DNA of 19,511 bases from Pelomonas sp046294815. GTDB lineage: Bacteria > Pseudomonadota > Gammaproteobacteria > Burkholderiales > Burkholderiaceae_C. Under the pieces are notes generated by a model. It was not told the origin of the DNA. It did no database searches and worked only from the letters and a program-made list of their open reading frames with translations. Position 1 is the stretch's first letter. Every line of letters begins with the position of its first letter. Shown here piece by piece: positions 1 to 6,768 of this stretch. The position numbers and the translations under genes were made by a program. The stretch spans positions 1-19,511 of the forward strand of contig JBKBOJ010000062.1 of NCBI GenBank assembly GCA_046294815.1, in the 5' to 3' direction.

Positions 1-2
1 AG

Positions 3-77
3 AAGTACCTGGTGCTGGCCACGCTCAACCTCGTGGAGTGCATCGCCTTCGTCGGATCGGCAGCTGCGTCCAAGTAG
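3..77 (+). CDS. C-terminal end of an unidentified protein (partial)
   Basis: An open frame enters from the left edge of the window and ends at a TAG at 75-77. It encodes 24 residues, a mostly hydrophobic run (YLVLATLNLVECIAFVG) followed by a small-residue tail, SAAASK. GC-rich third positions fit a real coding end for this genome. The fragment is too short to assign a family. The hydrophobic segment could be a membrane helix or a buried helix. It is partial because its start lies outside the window. Confidence 0.4.
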   Translation, partial: KYLVLATLNLVECIAFVGSAAASK

Positions 78-123
78 CTTCGCGTCCCGGCCTGGTCAAG
101 GTGGCGCGCCTGGACGCTCACAG

Positions 124-396
124 ATGCCCAGTGGCTTTGACACACCTTATGCGCAGAGCCTGAATCACGCGCTGACGCTGCTCAGCGAGCGGTACGAGGG
201 TCATCGGATATCCCATACAGGCAATGTATATGCGCGCATCTTCTATCAGGAGCCGAGTGGCAGTTGGTACCCACTTGATGATCTCAGGCAAGGGGTGCTT
301 GCTGACTCGGAGAGAGGCTTGCTTAATGCAACCTGGGACGAGGTGCAAAGAAAGCTCGGTTGGCGGCCCCCGATTCATGCAAGCGGCCGGAAGTAA
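124..396 (+). CDS. Hypothetical 90-residue protein
   Basis: This is a complete open frame of 90 codons from ATG to TAA. The product is a small soluble protein with no signal peptide or membrane helix and many aromatic residues (YARIFYQ, GSWYPL, LGWRPP). It does not match a family I recognise. Codons are visibly less GC-biased than in the rest of the window (many A/T third positions, for example in the HRISHTGNVYAR stretch), which suggests recent acquisition or weak expression. No good Shine-Dalgarno sequence precedes the ATG, so the start is uncertain. An antisense frame also spans the region, but the plus-strand protein has the more natural composition. The gene lies on the 3' side of a tRNA gene, a common place for accessory DNA. 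Confidence 0.45.
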   Translation: MPSGFDTPYAQSLNHALTLLSERYEGHRISHTGNVYARIFYQEPSGSWYPLDDLRQGVLADSERGLLNATWDEVQRKLGWRPPIHASGRK

Positions 397-473
397 CCGA
401 CCTGGGCCCGAACACCTCGGCTCAACGCCATAGGTGCGCGGTTAGATCAGAAGAAGGCGAGAAACCGTCGCCG

Positions 474-495
474 GCCCCTACACAGCCCCTACACA
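474..495. repeat. Tandem 11-bp direct repeat next to the tRNA-Phe terminator
   Basis: The unit GCCCCTACACA occurs twice head to tail, at 474-484 and 485-495, with no mismatch. It lies between the small hypothetical gene and the tRNA-Phe terminator. The stretch 397-551 contains no convincing gene. Paired CTACAC-type repeats beside a tRNA 3' end can be integrase arm sites, but no integrase is visible, so the role is unproven. Confidence 0.5.
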
Positions 496-504
496 AAGCC
501 CAGA

Positions 505-535
505 AACAACAAAGCCCAACCTGGACGGTTGGGCT
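505..535 (-). terminator. Rho-independent terminator of the tRNA-Phe transcript
   Basis: Read on the minus strand, a perfect 9-bp stem (AGCCCAACC at 527-535 pairing with GGTTGGGCT at 513-521) encloses a 5-base loop. It is followed by a T-rich tract (TTTGTTGTTT, reading leftward from about 514). The hairpin starts 16 bases after the tRNA 3' CCA, the expected place to end the tRNA-Phe transcript and any read-through from the regulator gene upstream. Confidence 0.85.
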
Positions 536-551
536 AAGTCATTGAATCTTA

Positions 552-627
552 TGGTGGCCAAGGGCGGAATCGAACCACCGACACGCGGATTTTCAATCCG
601 CTGCTCTACCAACTGAGCTACTTGGCC
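552..627 (-). tRNA. tRNA-Phe (anticodon GAA)
   Basis: The minus strand reads as a full 76-base tRNA. It has a 7-bp acceptor stem (GGCCAAG with CTTGGCC), discriminator A and encoded CCA at 552-554. The D-loop contains AGCTCAGTTGGTAGAGC, the anticodon stem-loop is CGGATTGAAAATCCG with anticodon GAA, and the T-arm contains GGTTCGATTCC. All arms pair, so it looks functional. It has its own promoter-like sequence upstream and a terminator downstream. Confidence 0.97.
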
Positions 628-676
628 TTGTGTGCTGAACGCTGCCCGGCAAGTTGGCCGCTCAGCGAAGTCCGAG

Positions 677-704
677 ACTATAGCATAGCCACGGCGGCTG
701 CCAA
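677..704 (-). promoter_or_regulatory. Sigma-70-type promoter for tRNA-Phe
   Basis: On the minus strand TTGGCA (699-704) is followed after a 16-base spacer by TATAGT (677-682), close to the sigma-70 consensus. It begins directly after the stop codon of the response-regulator gene. It would start transcription about 45 bases before the mature tRNA 5' end, leaving a short leader for RNase P to remove. Confidence 0.7.
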
Positions 705-1412
705 TCAGGCGCCGCTGCCACGTTTGTTGCGGCTCAGGTCCACGCCCAGTTGCTTGAGCTTGCGGTACAGGTGGGTGCGCTCCAGGCCGGTCTTCTCGGC
801 CACACGGGTCATAGAGCCGTTTTCCTTGGCCAGGTGAAACTCGAAATAGCTCTTCTCGAAGGCGTCGCGTGCCTCCCGCAGCGGGCGGTCCAGTTCGAAG
901 CTCTGCTGGGACGCCAGCACGTTGCCGACCGGCAGGTGGCTGTTGACCGCCACGCCGTGGCTGGATGCGATGGGCTGGTTCACGCTGCTGGGCTCGGAGC
1001 GCGCATAGCTGGGCAGACCCGCGACGGCCGGCGCCAGGCGCGGCGGCGTGGTCTTGACCAGCGCCTGCTCCACCGCGCGCAGCAGCTTCTGCAGCGTGAT
1101 GGGCTTTTCCAGGAAGGCGATGGCACCAAACTTGGTGGCCTCGACCGCAGTATCGATGGTGCCGTGGCCGCTCATCATGATGACGGGCATGGTCAGCAGC
1201 CCGGCACCGCCCCATTCCTTCAGCAGCGTGACGCCGTCGACGTCGGGCATCCAGATGTCCAGCAGCACGAGGTCGGGTCGCATGCGCTCGCGCACCGCCC
1301 GCGCTTGGGCGGCGTTCTCGGCAAGCTCGATGGTGTGCCCCTCGTCGCTGAGGATTTCGGACAACAGGGCGCGAATGCCCAGTTCGTCGTCGACAACAAG
1401 AATGGTGGCCAT
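705..1412 (-). CDS. Response regulator: receiver plus Fis-type helix-turn-helix (NtrX-like, no AAA+ domain)
   Basis: This 235-residue DNA-binding response regulator is the probable phosphorylation target of the kinase encoded just upstream. Residues 1-120 form a receiver domain with acidic pair D8/D9, phosphoacceptor D52 in LVLLDIWMPD, switch S81 and K103 in FLEKP. After a linker of roughly 60 residues, the last 50 residues form a Fis-family helix-turn-helix (MTRVAEKTGLERTHLYRKL). NtrX normally carries a sigma-54-interacting AAA+ ATPase between these parts and is about twice as long. That domain is absent here without any sign of a frameshift, so the protein probably does not activate sigma-54 promoters. 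It resembles RegA/PrrA-type regulators in layout. The start ATG lies 6 bases after the kinase stop, so the two genes are almost certainly co-transcribed. Confidence 0.92.
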   Translation of the reverse strand: MATILVVDDELGIRALLSEILSDEGHTIELAENAAQARAVRERMRPDLVLLDIWMPDVDGVTLLKEWGGAGLLTMPVIMMSGHGTIDTAVEATKFGAIAFLEKPITLQKLLRAVEQALVKTTPPRLAPAVAGLPSYARSEPSSVNQPIASSHGVAVNSHLPVGNVLASQQSFELDRPLREARDAFEKSYFEFHLAKENGSMTRVAEKTGLERTHLYRKLKQLGVDLSRNKRGSGA

Positions 1413-1418
1413 GAATCC

Positions 1419-3701
1419 TTAGGTCCTGGCGCCCGGCTCTGTGGCGGGTACCAGATTGGAAAATGATATCGAAACTTGTGCGCCGATCACGGCCCCGTCG
1501 GGCCCGTCATCGGGGGGAGAACCCGCATCGGATGCGGCCTGCAGATTGCGTAGCGCGATGCGCGCACCATGCTCGTCGGCGATCTTCTTGACGACGGCCA
1601 GGCCCAGGCCGGTACCTTTGCTCTTGGTCGTCACATAGGGTTCGAAGGCGCGCTTGAGCACCTTCTCGGCGAAGCCAGGCCCGTTGTCGATGATGTGCAG
1701 GCGCACCGAGCGCGGCGCGCCGGACTCGGTCAGCGACAGCGACGAGCGCACGATGACGCGGCCATCGGGGCGCTCGTGCACGGCATCCAACGCGTTCTGC
1801 ACGAGGTTGTGGATGACCTGGCGCAGTTGGCTGGCGTCGCCCTTGATGAGGGGCAGACCCGGTGCCAGGTCGGCAACCAAGCGGCCCTGCTCTTGCGGCT
1901 CGGCGTACAGGCTCAGCACCTCCTGGACCAGCGCGTTGAGGTCCAGGGCTTTCAACTGCGCCGACGGCAGGCGAGCGTAGTCGCGGAACTCGTTGACCAG
2001 TTGCTTCATCGCCTGCACCTGGTTGACGATGGTGGCCACCGAGCGCACCAGCATGGCCTGGTCGGCGCCTTCGAGTTTGGCCTCCAGCTTGTGCTGCAGG
2101 CGCTCGGCGGACAGCTGGATGGGCGTCAGCGGGTTCTTGATCTCATGGGCCAGCCGGCGCGCCACCTCGCTCCAGGCGGCTGAGCGCTGGGCCGACACGA
2201 CTTCGGAGATGTCGTCGAACACGACCAGCCGCGCGCCATGCGGCAGCGGCGCGCCGCGCACCAGCAGCGTCAGCGGGTCCTGCTTGGGGTCGAGCTGCAG
2301 CGCAAAGGATTCCTGCCACAGCTCGCGATCCATGTCGCGCTCGCTGGCGTCGCGGTTGCCCAGGTGTTGCTCGAAGCGCTGGGCCAGCTGGCCGGCGAAC
2401 TCGGCCAGGCCCGGCACGTCGGCCAGCGGCCGGCCTACGTAGGCCGACAGCGGCAGGCGCAGCGTGCGCGTGGCACCGGGGTTCACGGTCTCGATGTTGC
2501 CGTCGGCGTCGAACACCAGCACGCCGGTGGTCAGGTTGTCGAGGATGGTCTGCAGGTGGGTGCGCGCGGCGTCGAGCTCGAGCACGGTGCGCGAGACCTG
2601 GGCGCGCGCGTCGGCGAGCTGGCCGGTCATGTCGGCGAAGGATCGCGTCAGCCCGCCCAGCTCGTCGCGGGTGGTCAGCGCGGGGCGCACGGACAGGTCG
2701 CCCTGGGCCACCTGGCGCATGCCGTCGGCCAGCATCAGCAGTGGCCGCGCCAGCTGGTTGCCCAGCGTGACGGCCAGCAGCAGCGCAGCGAACAGCGCCA
2801 GGATGAGCACCAGCGTCAGCGTGCCCAGGTACATGCGGCGCAGACCCACGCGTTCCAGCGAGCGCTGCTGGTACTCGTTGTTGGCCGTCTGCACCGCGAG
2901 CGCGTTGGCCAGCACGGTCGCCGGCACGCGCTGGATGACCATCAGGTAGCGCTCGCCCAGGCCCAGGCGCAGCTCGGTGCTGGGCAGCAGTGCCAGCGCA
3001 CGGATCTGCGCGCCACGCTGCAGCGCGGCGGCCTCGTCCTCCAGACCTTCGAGCTGGCTGGCCGGTATGCCGCTGCGGGCCTGGCGCAGCAACGCGGCGG
3101 TGGGCCGGTCGGGGGCCAACTGACGGGCGTCGCCGCCGCTCTCCAGCAGGATCTGGCCGTTGCCGCCCACCAGCGCGACGGTGCTGGCGCCCAGCTTGTC
3201 GCGCAGTCGCTCCAGTGCCAGCAGCTGCGGCGTGCCGCCCTCGGCCAGCTGAATGGCGGCGTCGCGCGTGCGGTTGCCGAGGTCGGCCACCATGGCGTCC
3301 AGCGTGCCGCGGCCCAGGTTGAGGCCGGCCTCCAGCGCGCTGGCCAGGCGCACGTCGAACCAGGTCTCGATGCTGCGGTTCACGAACTGGTAGGAGACGG
3401 CGTAGATCATCATGCCCGGCACCACGCCCACCAGCGCGAAGATGCCGGCCAGCTTGAGCAGCAGCCGGCTGCCGAAGCGCCCTCTGCGCACGCGCAGCAC
3501 CAGCCGCACCGCGGCGGTCAGGATGACCAGCGTCAGCACCGCCGCGACGACCACGTTGACCCAGAACAGCCAGTGGTAGTGGCGCTCGAAGAAGCCGCGC
3601 TCGCTGGTCGTGCCGATGGTCAGCACGAAGGCCAGCACGCCGGCCACGCCGGTCAGGGTCACCAGCGTAATGACCCAACCCCAACGCGCGACCTTGGTCA
3701 T
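1419..3701 (-). CDS. NtrY-like membrane sensor histidine kinase
   Basis: This 760-residue inner-membrane sensor kinase has three predicted membrane helices near the N terminus (about residues 8-30, 45-68 and 82-105). An extracytoplasmic sensing region of about 185 residues follows, then a fourth helix (about 293-313), HAMP, a PAS domain (about 380-490), HisKA and HATPase_c. The phosphorylated histidine is H519 in RRLAHEIKNPLTPIQLS. The ATP-binding lid shows LVQNALDAV (N box), DNGPGF and GTGLGL (G boxes). The open frame continues upstream of this start, but ATG at 3701 overlaps the stop of the preceding gene as ATGA and directly precedes a plausible N-terminal helix, so it was chosen. The architecture is that of NtrY, a kinase linked to nitrogen or redox/envelope signals in other proteobacteria. 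The signal sensed here is unknown. Confidence 0.93.
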   Translation of the reverse strand: MTKVARWGWVITLVTLTGVAGVLAFVLTIGTTSERGFFERHYHWLFWVNVVVAAVLTLVILTAAVRLVLRVRRGRFGSRLLLKLAGIFALVGVVPGMMIYAVSYQFVNRSIETWFDVRLASALEAGLNLGRGTLDAMVADLGNRTRDAAIQLAEGGTPQLLALERLRDKLGASTVALVGGNGQILLESGGDARQLAPDRPTAALLRQARSGIPASQLEGLEDEAAALQRGAQIRALALLPSTELRLGLGERYLMVIQRVPATVLANALAVQTANNEYQQRSLERVGLRRMYLGTLTLVLILALFAALLLAVTLGNQLARPLLMLADGMRQVAQGDLSVRPALTTRDELGGLTRSFADMTGQLADARAQVSRTVLELDAARTHLQTILDNLTTGVLVFDADGNIETVNPGATRTLRLPLSAYVGRPLADVPGLAEFAGQLAQRFEQHLGNRDASERDMDRELWQESFALQLDPKQDPLTLLVRGAPLPHGARLVVFDDISEVVSAQRSAAWSEVARRLAHEIKNPLTPIQLSAERLQHKLEAKLEGADQAMLVRSVATIVNQVQAMKQLVNEFRDYARLPSAQLKALDLNALVQEVLSLYAEPQEQGRLVADLAPGLPLIKGDASQLRQVIHNLVQNALDAVHERPDGRVIVRSSLSLTESGAPRSVRLHIIDNGPGFAEKVLKRAFEPYVTTKSKGTGLGLAVVKKIADEHGARIALRNLQAASDAGSPPDDGPDGAVIGAQVSISFSNLVPATEPGART

Positions 3702-4258
3702 CTCAGCGTGAAGTCGGGCGCGAAATTGCGCTTTTGCTCGATGCTGAGCGCAAAGCCCGACTGCAGGCCGATCTGCATGGGCCGGGGCAGCTGGCTCACG
3801 TCCAGCCGATAGCTGAATTCGAGGTAGTAGCTGCCGCTGTCGTCGATGTCCTTGGCATCGGCGATGCGCCAGCCGCTCAGGCCGCGCAGCGCGGTCAGCG
3901 CCTCTTCCAGCGTGGCAAAGCTCTGGTGCAGGCCGCCGGTGGAGACGCGGTACTGGCGCGTCAGCGGCTGCCAGGCCAGGCGCCAGCTGCGTTCGGCGCG
4001 GCCGGCGCGCGCGTCGCGCCAATACCAACGGCTGCGCAGCACGTTGGCCTCGGCGACGAAGTACAGCGGCACGCCCTTGTGCAGCGCGTCCTCGGCGGCG
4101 CGGCTGAGCTCGAAGCGGGTGGTGAAGCTCAACTCCAGGCCGTCTTCGCTGCGCTGGGTGGCCAGCTGCGCCAGCTCGATGCCGTCGGCCCGGGATCCAC
4201 CCGGCAACAGCGCGAGCAGCACGGTGAAGAAGGCGGCGATGGCGATCCGGGCGAACAA
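3698..4258 (-). CDS. DUF4390 exported protein
   Basis: This 186-residue protein has an N-terminal signal peptide (FARIAIAAFFTVLLALLPGGSRA, cleavage likely near residue 25) and a beta-rich mature part with the motifs LSFTTRFELS, GVPLYFVAEA, YRVSTGGLHQSF and YYLEFSYRLDVSQLPRPMQIG. These match the DUF4390 family as I know it. It is encoded between rsmB and an NtrY-type kinase in many Burkholderiales. Its function is unknown. Its fixed position next to the kinase suggests a periplasmic partner of that sensor, which is inference. The start is a TTG at 4258, one base after the rsmB stop, with no upstream ATG or GTG that gives a signal peptide. Its stop overlaps the kinase start by 4 bases, so translation is probably coupled along the operon. 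Confidence 0.85.
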   Translation of the reverse strand: MFARIAIAAFFTVLLALLPGGSRADGIELAQLATQRSEDGLELSFTTRFELSRAAEDALHKGVPLYFVAEANVLRSRWYWRDARAGRAERSWRLAWQPLTRQYRVSTGGLHQSFATLEEALTALRGLSGWRIADAKDIDDSGSYYLEFSYRLDVSQLPRPMQIGLQSGFALSIEQKRNFAPDFTLR

Positions 4259-4259
4259 A

Positions 4260-5594
4260 TCAGGGCTTGGTGATCAACGCGTAGAAAAAGCCGTCCATGG
4301 GCGGCACAGGCTGTTGCGCATTGTCAGCCAGGGGCAGCAGATGCCCCGTGAACCCGGGCACGTCGTGCGACTTCGCGTCCGGGTGGCGTTGCAAAAACGC
4401 GTCGCGCTGCGCCTGCCCCTCGGCGCGGAAGACCGAACAGGTGGCGTAGACCAACCGACCGCCCGATGCCAGCAGCGGCCACAGCGCATCCAGCAGCTCG
4501 GCCTGGATGCGGGCCAGCGCGGCGATGTCGTCGGGCCGGCGCAGCCAGCGCACGTCGGGGTGGCGGCGCACGATGCCGGAGGCGCTGCAGGGTGCGTCCA
4601 GCAGGATGGCGTCAAACGGCTGGCCATCCCACCAGGCGGCGGTCTGACGGGCGTCGGCGGCCTTGAGGGTGGCCTTCATCTGCAGGCGGTTGAGGTTGTC
4701 CTGCACGCGGGTCAGGCGGCGGGCGTCGGCGTCCAGCGCGGTGAGCTGCAGGTCGGGCTGCAGCTCCAGCAGGTGGGCGGTCTTGCCGCCAGGCGCGGCG
4801 CAGGCGTCCAGCACGCGGGCGCCGGGTTTCAGGCCCGCGCCGATGACCAGCGGCGCGGCCAGCTGGGCAGCGGCGTCCTGCACCGAGACCAGGCCCTCGG
4901 CAAAGCCGGGCAGGGACGACACCGGCGCTGGCCTGTCCAACATGACGGCCTGGGGCGTGGCGCCGCCCAGCGCGCGCGCCGCCAGTCCCAGGCCGGCCAG
5001 CCGCTGGACATAGTCCGCCGCCGTGGCCCGCCCGGCGTGCACGCGCAGCGTCATCGGCGGCGGGCGGTTGCTGGCAGCCAGCACGGCCTGCCATTGCCCG
5101 GGCCAGTCCTGGCGCAGCTTCTCCACCCACCAGGCCGGGTGGTTGTAGGCGCCCAGCGGGCTGCGCTGAGCGGCCGCCACCAGCGCGTCGCGCTCGCGCA
5201 GGAAGCGCCGCAGCACCGCGTTGATGAAGGCGGCGCTGGCCGGCGCGCGGGTCTTGGCGGACTGCACGGCCTGATCGACCAGCGTGTGGTCGGCATACAT
5301 GGCCTCCACACCCGGCTCGGGCCACAGCAGCGCCAGCGCCACCAGCAGCAGCGCATCGACACGCGGCGGCGGCGCCTTGGGAGCGAGCTGCTGGCGCACC
5401 GCTTCTGCGCTGCCCAGCCGACGCAGCGCCGTGAAGGCCAGCGCCTGGGTGCCCGGGCGCAACTCGGTCGACACGCGGGCCAGCAGGTCGGTCAGGGAGC
5501 GCCCTTCGCGCACGCCCTGCACCGCGTCGGCAGTCTGGGAGAGCAGCCGGTGCAGCGGCGCGCAAGGGAGGTCGGACCGGGGGCTTTGCGACAT
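4260..5594 (-). CDS. rsmB: 16S rRNA (cytosine-967-C5)-methyltransferase RsmB
   Basis: This 444-residue, SAM-dependent enzyme methylates C967 of 16S rRNA. Residues about 1-140 form the NusB-like RNA-binding domain (APLHRLLSQTADAV..., AFINAVLRRFLRER). The rest is the NOL1/NOP2/Sun methyltransferase fold. The SAM-binding motif is VLDACAAPGGKTAHLLEL. The two active-site cysteines are C336 in DAPCSASG (motif IV) and C386 in YATCSVF (motif VI). Length and motif order are normal for RsmB. The open frame extends far upstream, across folE on the opposite strand. The ATG at 5594 was taken because it directly precedes the conserved N-terminal domain. In many bacteria rsmB sits with fmt; here it heads the DUF4390-kinase-regulator operon. 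Confidence 0.95.
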   Translation of the reverse strand: MSQSPRSDLPCAPLHRLLSQTADAVQGVREGRSLTDLLARVSTELRPGTQALAFTALRRLGSAEAVRQQLAPKAPPPRVDALLLVALALLWPEPGVEAMYADHTLVDQAVQSAKTRAPASAAFINAVLRRFLRERDALVAAAQRSPLGAYNHPAWWVEKLRQDWPGQWQAVLAASNRPPPMTLRVHAGRATAADYVQRLAGLGLAARALGGATPQAVMLDRPAPVSSLPGFAEGLVSVQDAAAQLAAPLVIGAGLKPGARVLDACAAPGGKTAHLLELQPDLQLTALDADARRLTRVQDNLNRLQMKATLKAADARQTAAWWDGQPFDAILLDAPCSASGIVRRHPDVRWLRRPDDIAALARIQAELLDALWPLLASGGRLVYATCSVFRAEGQAQRDAFLQRHPDAKSHDVPGFTGHLLPLADNAQQPVPPMDGFFYALITKP

Positions 5595-5636
5595 CCAGCC
5601 AGTGTAGAAGTGCCAACCGCTGCAGAATCCGACACC

Positions 5637-6329
5637 ATGAATGCCCCCGCCCCCGACGCGCCGGTCTCCGAGCGCATCCGCTACCGCCTGGTCTCGGCCG
5701 GCTGCCGCCACCATGCCAACGACAACATCGCTGCCTTCATCGCGCCCGGCGAGCTGGACGCGCTGCAGGACGAGGTGCAGGCCAAGATGCAGGCCGTGCT
5801 GGAAAGCCTGGTGATCGACACCGCGAGCGACCACAACACGCATGAAACGGCCAAGCGCGTGGCCAAGATGTTCGTGCGCGAGGTGTTTGCCGGCCGCTAT
5901 ACGGCACCGCCGTCGATCACCGAGTTTCCCAACGTGAGCCGGCTCAACGAGTTGATGATCGTCGGGCCCATCACCGTGCGCAGTGCCTGCTCGCACCATC
6001 TGTGCCCCATCATGGGCAAGGTCTGGATCGGCCTGCTGCCCAACGAGCACTCCAACCTGATCGGCCTGTCCAAGTACGCGCGGCTGTGCGACTGGATCAT
6101 GAGCCGCCCGCAGATCCAGGAAGAGGCCGTGACCATGCTGGCCAACGAGCTGCAGGAGCGCGTGCAGCCCGACGGCCTGGCGCTGGTCATGGAAGCCGAC
6201 CACTTCTGCATGCACTGGCGCGGCGTCAAGGACAGCGAGTCCAAGATGACCAACAGCGTGATGCGCGGCGCCTTCCTGAAGGACGCCAACCTGCGCCGCG
6301 AGTTCCTGTCTCTGATTGCCAAGGGGTAA
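5637..6329 (+). CDS. folE: GTP cyclohydrolase I (FolE)
   Basis: This 230-residue cytosolic enzyme converts GTP to 7,8-dihydroneopterin triphosphate, the entry step to folate and also to queuosine precursors. Recognisable parts are HETAKRVAKMFVREVFAGRY, the zinc and catalytic segment C118-S-H120-H121, then IGLSKYARLCDWIMSRPQIQEE, and the third zinc ligand C191 in HFCMHWRG. Length is normal. E. coli has C110-E-H-H113 at the zinc site, whereas this protein has Ser in place of Glu. It also has QEEA where E. coli reads QERL, so it is a divergent subfamily member. The frame is open far upstream, but those residues are antisense to rsmB. ATG at 5637 fits the family start and leaves a 42-bp divergent gap to rsmB. 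The BLUF gene starts 3 bases after its stop. Confidence 0.93.
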   Translation: MNAPAPDAPVSERIRYRLVSAGCRHHANDNIAAFIAPGELDALQDEVQAKMQAVLESLVIDTASDHNTHETAKRVAKMFVREVFAGRYTAPPSITEFPNVSRLNELMIVGPITVRSACSHHLCPIMGKVWIGLLPNEHSNLIGLSKYARLCDWIMSRPQIQEEAVTMLANELQERVQPDGLALVMEADHFCMHWRGVKDSESKMTNSVMRGAFLKDANLRREFLSLIAKG

Positions 6330-6332
6330 GCC

Positions 6333-6755
6333 ATGCTCGTCCGCCTGATGTACGCCAGCCGCGCGACCGCGCCCCTCACCGACGCCGACCTGGCCGCCAT
6401 CCTCAAGACCTCGCGCGAGCACAACCCGGCCGAAGGCATCACCGGCCTGCTGTGCTACAGCGACGGCTTGTTCGTGCAGGTGCTGGAGGGCGGCCGCGAC
6501 GCGGTCAACGCGCGCTACACGCAGATCGTGCAGGACCGCCGCCACCGCGACGTCATCCTGCTGGGCTATGAGGAGATTGCCGAGCGCGAGTTCCCAGGCT
6601 GGACCATGGGCCAGGTCAACCTGCACCGGCTGAACCCGGCGCTGGTGCTGAAGTACTCCGAGACCGGTCGGCTGGACCCCTATGCGATGAGCGGCGGCGC
6701 GATGGCGGCACTGTTCAAGGAGATGTGCGCGTCGGGTGCCATCGCCGTGAGCTGA
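6333..6755 (+). CDS. BLUF-domain blue-light photoreceptor
   Basis: This 140-residue protein is essentially a single BLUF domain, which binds FAD and senses blue light through a hydrogen-bond switch around the flavin. The key residues are present: Y7 (MLVRLMYAS), N31 (SREHNPAEGITGLLCYSDG), Q49 (FVQVLEGG), W90 and M92 (FPGWTMG). The family signature DRRHRDV is also present. There is no attached output domain, only a C-terminal extension of about 45 residues that probably forms the capping helices, so it should act through a partner protein. The gene follows folE by 3 bases, with the purine-rich AAGGGGTAAG at the folE end serving as ribosome-binding site. The two are therefore co-translated. The residues suggest an active photosensor. 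The partner is unknown. Confidence 0.93.
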   Translation: MLVRLMYASRATAPLTDADLAAILKTSREHNPAEGITGLLCYSDGLFVQVLEGGRDAVNARYTQIVQDRRHRDVILLGYEEIAEREFPGWTMGQVNLHRLNPALVLKYSETGRLDPYAMSGGAMAALFKEMCASGAIAVS

Positions 6756-6768
6756 CGCCGCACGGCCA

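Noticed and set aside
478..1215. A minus-strand frame across the regulator gene, tRNA-Phe and terminator
   Set aside because: It reads through a tRNA and is in the wrong frame within a clear receiver-domain gene, so it is a shadow.
2238..3812. A 524-codon plus-strand frame over the sensor kinase
   Set aside because: It is antisense to the kinase, with a Q/H/R/G-rich translation and no recognisable motif.
3846..5636. A long N-terminal extension of the folE frame on the plus strand
   Set aside because: It is antisense to rsmB and the DUF4390 gene and is rich in Q, R, G and A with no domain. Family length and the divergent spacing support ATG 5637.
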